From NCBI RefSeq assembly GCF_050624435.1, contig NC_134546.1, positions 75,433,700 through 75,497,699 on the forward strand: DNA of 64,000 nt, written 5' to 3'. The translations under genes and the position numbers were made by a program. The notes below the pieces were generated by a model. It did no database searches, was not told the DNA's origin, and worked only from the letters and a program-made list of their open reading frames with translations. The first letter of the stretch is position 1, and the number at the start of each line of letters is the position of its first letter. Below, piece by piece: positions 33,667-43,489 of the stretch. The DNA comes from Tenrec ecaudatus (lineage: Eukaryota; Chordata; Mammalia; Afrosoricida; Tenrecidae).

Positions 33667-35124
33667 TTAAGTCCCGTCAGGATTGGGTTGCTGTAACTTA
33701 CCATTTACTTTAATAACAGGGCCTGGTAACAATAAGAGTCGGCCTATGGGATCTCCTGGATTCCAGACATATTCTTCTTTACCTCCATTATGTAGTACCA
33801 GTCCAATTTCTCCTTGGCAATCAGGATCAATCACACCACTTAGTACAGTGACACTCTTCCTGACCTGTTGATCCAAAGGCATGAGAAGTCCAAAGTGCCC
33901 AGGGGGCATTCTCAGCTGCCAGTTCAGAGGAATATGTGCTGTGTTTCCAGGTGGGAGAGTTCCTTTCTTCAGGACCAGGATCTCCAGGCCTGAGGAACAC
34001 AGGGTTGCTGGGACAGGAAGCAAAAATTCTGCAAGGGGATTGCTAGGAGTAATAGTGAGTGGTGCCACTCCAGCTTCCACCCCTTGGTTCCTGGACCCAT
34101 GAATTCTGCCTATTGGAAACACAGCATCATATATTGACCGCTGGTTTAGAGCGTATACAGTTTCCTGCAGAATATTGCCCCAGCCCTGCAAGTTGTTGCC
34201 ACCTAGTTGGCGCCGTAATTGTGTCTTTGGGAGCCCATTCCATCTTTCTATCAAGGTGGCAGCTTCAGGATGGTGAAGAACAAGATACGACCAGTGGATT
34301 CCATGGGAATGGGCCCATTGCCTCATTGTATTTGCTGTAAAATGAGTTCCTTGATCTGAAGCAATGTTATGTGTGATGCCATGCCGGTGGATGAGGCATT
34401 CTGTAAGTCCACGAATAGTAGATTTGGCAGAAGCATCACGTGCAGGGAAGGCAAATCCATATCCAGAGTAGGTGTCTATTCCAGTAAGAACAAAACGCTG
34501 TCCCCTCCATGATGGAAGTGGTCCTATGTAATCAAACTGCCACCAAGTTGCTGGTTGATCTCTCCGAGTAATGGTCCCATATCTTGGAGTTAATGTTGGT
34601 TTTTGTTGCTGGCAAATGGGACACTCAGCAGTGGCAGTGGCCAAGTCAGCCTTGGTGAGTGGAAGTCCGTGTTGCTGTGCCCATGCATAACCTCCATCCC
34701 TGCCACCATGTCCACTTTGTTCATGTGCCCATTGGGAGATAACAGGAGTGGCAGAGGAAAGAGGAGGACCAGTCTCCACAGCGCGTGTCATCTTATCCAC
34801 TTGATTATTAAAATCCTCCTCTTCAGAGGTAATCCTTTGGTGAGCATTCACATGAGATACAATTAACTTTACTTTCTTGGCCCATTCAGAGTGGTCTATC
34901 CACATACCTCTTCCCCACCCCTCCTTGTCACCAATTTTCCAATCATGGTCCTTCCAATTCCCAGACCATCCAACCAAGCCATTAGCCACTGCCCATGAAT
35001 CAGTATATATTCTCACACCTGGCCATTTTTCCTTATATGCAAACTGAACAGCCAGGTGCACTGCTCGAAGTTCTGCCCATTGGGAAGATTTCCCTTCACC
35101 ACTGTCCTTTAGGGAGATCCCCAA
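33667..35124 (-). CDS. pol: ERV-L pol: RNase H end, integrase and dUTPase in one open frame
   Basis: A 485-codon uninterrupted minus-strand frame. Residues about 1-120 are the RNase H part (QWAELRAVHLAV, IYTDSWAVANGL, VSHVNAHQ). About 135-300 is integrase, with a zinc site H-x3-H...CPICQQQK, core QFDYIGPLPSW, SDQGTHFTANTM and EAATLIERWNG, giving the D, D and E positions. About 375-485 is a dUTPase (LPPGNTAHIPLN, GVIDPDCQGEIGLVLHNGG, GDPIGRLLLLP). dUTPase after integrase is the ERV-L arrangement. In the dUTPase the usual Tyr of GVIDPDY is Cys. The Met is just the first in this frame; the natural product would be a Gag-Pol polyprotein. No envelope gene follows, as in other ERV-L. Confidence 0.85.
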   Translation of the reverse strand: MGISLKDSGEGKSSQWAELRAVHLAVQFAYKEKWPGVRIYTDSWAVANGLVGWSGNWKDHDWKIGDKEGWGRGMWIDHSEWAKKVKLIVSHVNAHQRITSEEEDFNNQVDKMTRAVETGPPLSSATPVISQWAHEQSGHGGRDGGYAWAQQHGLPLTKADLATATAECPICQQQKPTLTPRYGTITRRDQPATWWQFDYIGPLPSWRGQRFVLTGIDTYSGYGFAFPARDASAKSTIRGLTECLIHRHGITHNIASDQGTHFTANTMRQWAHSHGIHWSYLVLHHPEAATLIERWNGLPKTQLRRQLGGNNLQGWGNILQETVYALNQRSIYDAVFPIGRIHGSRNQGVEAGVAPLTITPSNPLAEFLLPVPATLCSSGLEILVLKKGTLPPGNTAHIPLNWQLRMPPGHFGLLMPLDQQVRKSVTVLSGVIDPDCQGEIGLVLHNGGKEEYVWNPGDPIGRLLLLPGPVIKVNGKLQQPNPDGT

Positions 35125-35801
35125 AAGAGGCTGTAGTGCTGCTGCTGTCCATTTATGAGTGGCACCTGCATATCGTGCAGAGCCATCCGTAAACCAAGCA
35201 TGACTTTTTGGTCTTCAGTTTAAGTACGGTAAGGAACTCCCAGGAGGCCATAGGTGCAGACTGGGTGATAGGAGGCAATGTGACAGGAGTGGAGGCTGTG
35301 AGCATTTGAGCCACTTCTTCATGCAGCTTACTTGTTCCTTCAGGTCTTGCTTTGGCCCGATGTCGTATATACCACTTCCATTTAACAATGGAGTGTTGCT
35401 GCGCACGTCCAACCTTATGATTATGTGGGTCAGACAATACCCAGTTCATGATAGGTAATTCAGGACTCATGGTGACTTGGTGGCCCATGGTTGGGCGTTC
35501 AGTCTCCACCAAGGCCCAGTAACAGGCCAACAGCTGTTTTTCAAAGGGGGAGTAGTTGTTTGGTGGTTTACAGAGGACGGCAAGACATTACTCCAAAATC
35601 CTAATGGTCTACGCTGTGATTCACCAATAGGGGTCTGCCAAAGACTCCACACTGCATCTTTATCTACAATTGACATCTCTAGCACTATTGGGTTAGCTGG
35701 ATCATATGGTCAAAGTGACAAAGCAGCTTGCATGGCAGCCTGAACTTGTTGAAGAGCCTTTTCTTGTTCTGGGCCCCACTCAAAAATGGAGGCTTTTCGT
35801 G
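35125..35801 (-). pseudogene. ERV-L pol: RT thumb / RNase H start, frame-broken
   Basis: Between the RT and integrase frames the pol sequence continues but is split over three frames (35153-35530, 35215-35412, 35467-35685), with pieces such as SQRRPLGFWSNVLP and ACYWALVETE. Frameshifts here prevent a single Pol. Confidence 0.7.
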
Positions 35802-36635
35802 TCACTTGATAAATAGTTTGAAGTAGAACACCCAAGTGAGGGATATGTTGCCTCCAAAATCCGAAGAGCCCACTAGGTGTGCCCCTTTTTTAGTTGTTGA
35901 GGGCACTAAATGCAATAGCTTATCCTTCACTTTAGTAGGAATATCTCGACATGCCCCACACCACTGGACCCCTAGAATTTTTCCTGATGTGGAGGGTACC
36001 TGAATCTTTGTTGGGTGAATTTCCCAACCCCTTGTACACAGATATTGTACCAATGAAACTAGAGTCTTTGATATATCCTCCTTAGTGGGTCCAATCAGCA
36101 TAATGTCATCAATATAATGGACCAGTGTGACATTTTGTGGAATTGACAGATGGTCAAGGTTCCTTTGGACTAAATTATGGCACAGGACAGAAGAGTTGAT
36201 GTACCCCTGGGGGAGAGTTGTGAAAGTATATTGTTGCCCCTGCCAGGTGAAGGCAAACTGCTTCTGGTTGTCCTTTGAGACTGGTATTGCAAAGAAGGCA
36301 TTAGCCAGATCAATAGCTGCATACCATGTACCAGGAGAAGTATTAATTTGCTCAAGCAATGTAATCACATCTGGGACAGCAGCTGCAATTGGAGTCATCA
36401 CCTGATTAAGTTTACGATAATCCACTGACATTCTCCAGGATCCATCTGTCTTCTTTACAGGCCAAATTGGTGAGTTAAATGGGGATGTAGTAGGAATCAC
36501 CACCCCTGCATCTTTCAAGTCTTTGATGGTGGCACTGATCTCTGCAATCCCTCCAGGAATGCGGTATTGCTTTTGGTTTACTATTTTCCTAGGTAATGGC
36601 AATTCAAATGGTGTCCACTTGGCCTTTCCTACCAT
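35802..36635 (-). pseudogene. ERV-L pol: reverse transcriptase
   Basis: A 277-codon minus-strand frame with RT motifs in order: WPVKKTDGSWRMSVDYRKLN, WYAAIDLANAFFAIPV, FTFTTLPQGYINSS-type text, and the catalytic YIDDIMLIG. It ends by drifting out of frame at about 35,870. The YIDD box and the first catalytic Asp (AAIDLANAFF) are kept. Disconnected by frameshift from the RNase H/integrase frame and from protease, so not functional as it stands. Confidence 0.85.
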
Positions 36636-36936
36636 GATAGACCTTATTCCAAAATTTAGGGATATGGGGGTTCTGCCAATTACTAATTATGTCTATTCCA
36701 ATGATGCATTCTGGAACTGGGGAAATAACCACAGGATAGGTCCGGGGGCCCACTGGACCCACAGTGAGGCATACCTGAGCTAAAACTCCATTGATAACTT
36801 GACCTCCATAAGCCCCCACTCTGATTGGTGGGCCTTCGAAACATTTTGGGTCTCCTGGAATTAGTGTCATTTCTGAGCCAGTGTCTAGTAATTCCCGAAA
36901 AGTTTGATTATTTCCTTTCCCCCAATGAACAGTCAC
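36604..36936 (-). pseudogene. ERV-L protease
   Basis: A minus-strand frame with ELLDTGSEMTLIPG, the retropepsin active-site loop (D-T-G), then VGPVGPRTYPVVISPVPECI and IGIDIISNW (the I-I-G-x-D flap-end motif). It overlaps the RT frame by 32 bp in another phase, so a frameshift or ancient slippage site separates the two. Confidence 0.8.
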
Positions 36937-37302
36937 TCTTGTGAAAGGCCGCAGGTCCCTTTGTGGAAGGCTAGAAGAAAGACTAACAGTATAAACCTTC
37001 GGTGATGTAGCAGGGTCCTCCTTACAAGGGACCCAGCCTCCCCTTCATTCAAGGGGTTGTGGGTCTCTAAACTGGCTCAGGTCTGGGAATTGATTGAGCG
37101 ATCATGACTGTCTATTCTGCTGTTCACCTGATCTACCATTCTTTTACCTGTACAGATCACGTACATATTTAGTAGGCTTCCCATCTATTTCATTCCTAGA
37201 GACACCGTGACTACATAGTCAATGCCATAATTCCACACAAGACAGGTTGCTTTGATTATTATTGAAAACTTTTTGTCTATTATAACCACGCCCACTCTGT
37301 TT

Positions 37303-37790
37303 CTATTGATTCAGGGCTGACACCTGCCCTCTACCATCACGGGAAACAATCAGCCCCATTGTGGGCAAATGTCGGAGTTCGCTTAGGCCAGTGCCCACTG
37401 TTAATCCTGATGCACATGAAATAGCAATTACAGGAGTCTTAAGAGATGTTGGGGCCCACTTCACAAACTTTTTCCTTATGGTTGTGGTAAAGGGTATGTC
37501 CGCAGGACATTCCCTTTTTGGGTCTATGGGAATATCTTGATAGATCCATTCTAACATACCATTTTCTCTAAGCTTTTGGATGCCTTCCTCTACAGTGACC
37601 AAGGTAGGTCAGGTACTTCAAGTTGGTCTAATCTATTTAAAGATATTTGTCGAAAACTAGACCCTGGATAGTGAAATGCCAATTGAAATGTTCCAACAAG
37701 CAGATGAAACACCATAACACTTACTCCTCTATTCCATGAAATATTTAAAACAGTTTCTTGGCCAACAGAGTAGAAGTGATACATAATTGA
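37303..37790 (-). pseudogene. ERV-L gag remnant, 5'-truncated provirus end
   Basis: Two minus-strand frames (37590-37784 and 37303-37602) that overlap by 13 bp in different phase, upstream of protease. Text such as TVEEGIQKLRENGMLEWIYQ resembles ERV-L Gag. No 5' LTR or primer-binding site appears before the RTE at 37,890, so the 5' part of the provirus is missing. 36,937-37,302 is decayed gag-pro linker. Confidence 0.65.
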
Positions 37791-37889
37791 GCTTATTCAA
37801 AAGAAAAGTTACCCAACAGAATTTTCAATTATATCATTTATAGCAAGCAAAATCATCCAACAATAGTTACAGCAATACATTCACAAGGG

Positions 37890-39090
37890 GTTGCCAGAAG
37901 TTCAGGACAGATTCAGAGAGGATGTGGAACAATAGATATTAATTCTGTCAGATGGGTCTTGGCTGAAAGCAGAGTTTATCAGAAACAATGTTTATTTATG
38001 TTCTAATTACTATGCCAGGGCATTTTACTGTAAAGACCACAAAAAAAAAAACACAAAGCCTTGAGGAAGACAGGAATTCCAGAACACTTCATTGTGCTCA
38101 AGCAGAACTTGTATATGGATCAAGAGCGAGTTCAACCAAGAGAACAAGTGCATACTGCCTGGTTCAAATCGCAAAAGGTGTGTCACAGGGTGGTATCCTC
38201 TCACCAGATGTATTGAATATATACATTGAGCAAGTAATCAAAGAAGCAGGTTTCTATGAAGGAGATTGGGGCATGAGTGTGGTGAAAAGCTTATTAACTA
38301 TCTTCAATATGCAGATGACAAAACCTTGCTTTCTGAAAGTGAAGAGGACTTGAATCATTTGATGAATATTACTGATTTTAGCTCACAGCTTGGGTTATAA
38401 CTCAAAGTAAAGAAAACCAGAATGCTCACAACTTACTCATAGGTCACATCATGATAAATAGAACAAAGTGAGAAGTTATCAAGGATTATGTCTTGCTTGG
38501 ACCCACAATCAATACTCATGGAAGCAGAAGTCAAAATATAAGATGACACATTGCATTTGGTAAATATGCTGCATAAGAAGTCTTTAGAGCACTGATAAAC
38601 AAGGATATTACTTTTAAGGACTGAGTTGTGCTTGACCCAACCATGGAATTTTACATTGCTCGTATGCATGTGAAAGTCGGACATTGACTAACCAAGACCG
38701 AAGAAGAGTCAATATGTTTGAATTGCGGTGCTGATGAGAAATAGTGGGAATGCCAGGGACTGCTGAGAAGAAAAACAAATCGGCCTTGGAAGAAGTATGG
38801 TTGTAATACTCCTTACAGGCAAGGATGATGATACTCCATCTTATGTAATTTGAGCATGTTTTCAGGGCAGACCACTACTGGAAAGGATATCATGAATTGT
38901 AAATTAGAGGAGCAGAGCAAAAGAGGTAGAGGATCGAGGAGATGAATTGACACTGTGGCTGCAACAATGTGCTCAAACATATGAGCAGTTGGGAGGATGC
39001 TCCAGGATCAGATAGTGTTTTGTTTAACTGTGCATAGCACACCTATGGGTGGGAAGAAACTCAATGGCACCCAAGAACAAAACCAACATC
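37890..39090 (+). repeat. RTE (BovB-type) LINE 3' half (sense)
   Basis: GATGGGTCTTGGCTGAAAGC, GGAATTCCAGAACACTTCAT and GCAAAAGGTGTGTCACAGGG belong to the RT domain; the frame 37988-38353 reads KGVSQGGILSPDVLNIYIEQ. LQYADDKTLL follows out of frame, and the copy ends in the AfroSINE-like tail at 39,000-39,090. Decayed by many frameshifts. Confidence 0.85.
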
Positions 39091-39179
39091 AAAATATGAA
39101 GGTCTTTGTTCTTGAAATTCCTAACGTTTTGGTCTATTCACTTCTATGTTAATCCGTGATGACTAGACAATGACTAGGG

Positions 39180-39535
39180 ACACTCATTGTGCATGAGAGA
39201 GCTTTTTATCAACAAGTAATTGTATATCGAGGAAACTCCTTGCTCAGTGCTGTGTTGTTTAAATCTGTTGGTCTCTCTGCAGGATGCCAGGTCCCCATGC
39301 TTTCTCCCCTCAGACCATTTTGTTGCAGGACAACTCTACATGATCTTCTACTGACCTCGCCAAGATGGCGTCCAGTATTCCAACCAAGTGGTCAGTTGGC
39401 GGGGACTTGGTCGCTAGCCAGCCTGGTCTAGAGGATGTACCCTCCCAACTCCTTCGGGGTTTACTGGCTAGGGTTTACCCTGCTCCCATGGTTGGTCCCA
39501 CACTAGTTCCCATGGTCGGACCCGCCCTGTTGTGT
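39180..39535. other. Unassigned GC-richer segment next to L1
   Basis: It is more GC-rich than its surroundings and contains CGCCAAGATGGCG, which includes a YY1-type motif found in L1 5' UTRs, and CCCATGGTTGGTCCCAC / CCCATGGTCGGACCCGC direct repeats. No coding evidence. Confidence 0.35.
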
Positions 39536-39965
39536 TTTTTTTGAAACGTTTTATTAGGGACTCATACAACTCTTACCACAGTCCATACATACATTGATTG
39601 TGTAAAGTACATCTGTACATTCATTGCCCTCATCATTTTCAAAACATTTGATCTCCACTTAAGCCCTTGGCATCACGTCCTCTTTTTTCCCCTCCCTCCC
39701 TCATGAAGGAGAACACTCCTCCCTTCCTCATGAGCCCTTGATAATTTATAAATTATTATTTTGTCATATCTCGCCCTGTCTGATGTCTCCCTTCACTTCC
39801 TTTTCTGTTGTCCATTCCCCAGGGAGGAGGTCACATGTAGATTCTTGTAATCTGTTCCCTGTTTCCAACCCACTCTCCCTCTACCCTCCCAGTATCTACA
39901 CTCACACCCCTGGTCCGGAGCGTATCATCCACCCTGGATTCCCTGTGTTTCTAGTTCCAACCTGA
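39536..39965 (-). repeat. L1 3' UTR fragment (antisense)
   Basis: Begins with T-rich then GTTTTATTAGGGACTCATAC (the reversed 3' terminus) and runs to GTGTTTCTAGTTCCA, colinear with 50,200-50,580. Confidence 0.85.
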
Positions 39966-40429
39966 ATTTATTTTAAAAAGAATGAAAATAGAAACAACCT
40001 ATGTGTCCCAAAAGAGATGAATAAATTGTGGTATACACATTTTCATGCTCTAAGATGTTGAGCACTAGAATCAATTCATGCTGCCTAGCTCTAAACTTAC
40101 ACCATGCAGTTGCTTGTCCCAACTCAGGTTCCTCTGGCATGAAGGGGAGATTCCCACACAGGTACCTACACTACTCAGGTGTTCCTTTGCAAATGATCAT
40201 GAGCAATGCCTGAGCTACCCTCAATTTCAAAAAAGAACAAATAAGCATATCTTGAAATGTTTCAGTATATTATTAGTATTTTTTTCTGCCATTTCTCCTA
40301 GAAAATACATTTTTAAATGCCAGGTTTTTCTGTTCTAATTTATTAAGAAATTTTGTCCTCATTTGTCCTAAATTATCTGCCCCCAAGACAGATCAAGCAT
40401 AGGCAATGTGTATGGATGGTGCAGTGACA

Positions 40430-40510
40430 GACAGTGTTCTGTTCTGCTGTACATAGTGTCCCTGTGGGTCAGAAGTGACTCAGTAGCACCTATTCAGAAC
40501 AACAACCACA
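40430..40510 (+). repeat. AfroSINE 3' tail (block d2)
   Basis: AGACAGTGTTCTGTTCTGCT, GTCCCTGTGGGTCAGAAGTG and an A/C-rich end. Orthologous to 14,975-15,060. Confidence 0.7.
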
Positions 40511-41307
40511 TAACCCAGATCTCCAATCCTGCCTTCATTCAGCACACGATGCTTTACTGGGAAGAAGGCATTCGAACTGCCCAATAATTGGTCTACTTCC
40601 TGGTAGGACCCCTATCCTGGGGGGGTCATCTTGTAGAAATCCGAAAAGGCTATGGGATGGTGACCAGGGCTCATATGAAAAAGGTTTAAGCAAATGGAAC
40701 ATTGCACCAGTGAGAAAGAGGCCAAAGAAGCTGTGCCAAATATAAAACTTTTGCCTTTCATGACTTTGTTCTTATTCTTCAAGGGGAGCAAGAGCTACAC
40801 TGATAATTTAATTTGAAAACTTTTGCTCATCCACTCTACAACCTTAATCTTGCCCCTTCCAAAATCTCAAAGGATATTGAGAAGGAACATGCTGTGAATC
40901 CCTCATAAATCTAGAACTTCAGTTTGTACATTTCACTTTGTAGTATTATTCCTATAAAAGAGACATATCACTATAATTACGTGTATTGCGTGTTAATAGA
41001 ACAATAAAATGAATTAATGTGTGATAATAATTTAGCATAGAACAGTCACATAAAACATATTTCTAAGGCTATTATCCTTGTGCCCTTCACAACACACCTA
41101 AAACACTCAGATCTGTTCTAGGAACAGAACACGCATATCTCAGAAGTCATGCTTCTTCATTTATTGTCATGTAGTAAGAAGGCAGGAAAATCCACCCTCC
41201 CTTTGTTGATGAAAGCCAACACAGCCCCAACCCTGCAGCTCTGGAAGTGCTCCTGGATTATCAGGAGTCCACACTCAGTGATCAGGACTGAGCACAACAC
41301 AGACAGC

Positions 41308-41812
41308 ATGGAGTCTGTGCTGAAAGGGGTTTCTCCTTGTTGTTATTTTAACAGGTAATTCAAATTTTTTTAAAATCAAGAACAAGTTTGTGTGCCTAGG
41401 CATTGAGTGAGAAACACGGTGAAGATGTTTGATAGTTTTCTAACTCAGGATATCTCTGCTTGCATATGTAGAGCAAGTGGAGTATGGGGGTACTTAAAGC
41501 AGACTGGGGTGTCTCTGAGACTCCCCTATGCAACCTCTAGATTGCCCTTCAGTAGCTATGCCATGATATGGGTTCATCAGTTTCGGGGAAGGACCTGGAG
41601 TGGGCCTCACGTATTAGTACCAGGGTGGTAGTACATACTCCAGAGACTCTGGGAAAGGTCGACTCACTATCTCCCAAGAAAACTCAAGAGCAGGGGGAGC
41701 GGGGAGGGAGGGGAAAAAAAGAGAAAACTCTAAGAACATGCTGTATCTGCGTATGAACAGCCTGCAATTCGAGGAGACGCCTTTGTATTTCTATGTTGCT
41801 ACCATCACAGCC
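41308..41812 (+). pseudogene. IGHV pseudogene, VH3-like (block d2)
   Basis: The leader keeps ATG (41308) and MESVLKGVS but is frame-damaged before its AACAG/GTAATT donor. The acceptor AG and the first FR1 codons are deleted (CTTGCATATGTAGAGCAAGT). FR1 has stops; FR2 reads WVHQF then breaks. FR3 carries a roughly 40-bp G/A-rich insertion (about 41,688-41,731), and Cys104 is lost (TTCTATGTTGCT). The heptamer is CACAGCC (41806). Its octamer is decayed. More damaged than its twin in block d1. Confidence 0.85.
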
Positions 41813-42589
41813 AGGAGAAATCAGACTGGACCAGGATTCAAGTCTCCCCTGAAAGAAGGAAACAGGCCCCCAGAGGGCGCTCAGGACCCACAGAGCACAG
41901 GCCTCAGGTCCAGGAGCAGGGCTGCTTTCCTGTTGTGATATTGGCATTCTTCTCCATCTCTCATTTTACCTCAGAATATCTCTTTATATTAATTACTATG
42001 CTGTGACAGTCTCTGATATTTCCTACATTTAAAAAGTTGTATTATAACAAGAAAACATTCTTCAGATAAATCAGCCTGTTTTTTGTTGTTGTTGTTGTTG
42101 TTGAGGAAAATGATTCTGCCAGGTGGTCCTCAAGATCAGCATCCCGATGAAACTCAGGGAGACTTGGAGATTCAGTCTAATGAGATTGAGGGAAGATGGA
42201 GTGATTGGGTTTTGTGAGAGCATAAACATTTGAATTGGATCAGAAAGTCTGGTTATTCAAACTCCTCAAATGACGCCTGAATTCCCCGATTATGTCATTG
42301 ACTTCCAGGCTAGAGTTATACAGGCGGCAAGTTAGGAAACAAACCATATGAAAACAGAATGTGGCTCCCATATGACTTTCATCTTCAGTAGGAAGTGTGC
42401 AGGTCGGACTCAGCATTGGTCCAAAGTCTCTTTGTGTCTTTCTCTACTTTCTGTCTCTCTTGTTCAGCAAGATGACATGATTTTGGAATATTTATCTTTC
42501 CCAATGCAAGTCTGTTCACATTCTCAATATGCCATGTTCATGGACAAGAATGCTCAAGACCAAGGAAACATCAATACTACCCAATGTTA

Positions 42590-43240
42590 TCTTTCAATGC
42601 AATGAAATCCTGATCCAAATGATAACTTAATCCTTTAAATAAATGGAAAAATAATTACTCATTTTACATGGAGAATCCTAGGATAATCAAGGGACCCAAC
42701 ATGGCTGAGAGCAAGGTAGGGGGCCTCACACAAACTAACCTCAAATGTATCACACAGTCACAGCTGTCAAAACAGCCTGGTACTTGTACACTGATAGCTA
42801 TATTAACCAATAGAATAGAATAGAAAGCTAATAAATAATCCATCCACACACAGGCAACTCATCTTCAACAAAGGCCAAAGGGACTTCTGAAGGGAGAGCT
42901 ACATTCTCTTCAACAATGGGCTGACAAAATTGGATCGCCACACTCAGAAGAATGAAGGACAACCAAAACCTCAGCTCCTATACAAAAATGAACACCAGAT
43001 GATCAAGGACCTAATGTAAATCCCAGAGCTACAGACACCATCTATAAGGAAGCAGAGACACATGTAAGTGGCCCATTGCAGGGCATTCATACACTGTCAA
43101 ACAGAGCAAAGGAAGTACACACAATAAGACAACATATATGAGAGTGACCTAAAATTCAGACATCGATGTGCATCAAAAGAGCAAAAAGGGAAGTCAGGCA
43201 ATAAATAAAAAACAAAAAGCTCTGCTAATTTTAAGCTGCA
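42590..43240 (+). repeat. L1 ORF2 3' portion (sense), block d2
   Basis: Colinear with 17,440-18,130: AAAACAGCCTGGTACTTGTA, AATAGAATAGAATAGAAAGC, CTCATCTTCAACAAAGGCC. Confidence 0.75.
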
Positions 43241-43489
43241 GTGTTGTCTGTCTATTCCGTGTACAACAATAGACAACTGGAGCAAATATGACTGCATTTT
43301 CCTTGGAGCCTTAATTTCTATCATTTCCACCTTTCAGAATTTTGAGAGACGCAGTGCACCTTGATTAAGTGACTGACCAAGACCAACCCCAGGAAATGGG
43401 GGACTTGGAAAAAAAAAACCTAGAACATCTGAATCTAGAGTTCAATGTGTTGCTTCTTCAGAGTTCAGGGAGCACTCAGGAGCTCATTG

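Larger units (their letters stand above)
40090..43489 (+). repeat. Segmental duplication block d2
   Basis: Second copy of 14,640-18,371, without the L1 insertion. Homology stops after CACTCAGGAGCT at 43,489, where block d1 has the LTR. Confidence 0.8.

Noticed and set aside
39360-39372. CCAAGATGGCG as the promoter of an unseen gene
   Set aside because: No first exon or open frame follows; more likely transposon-derived.
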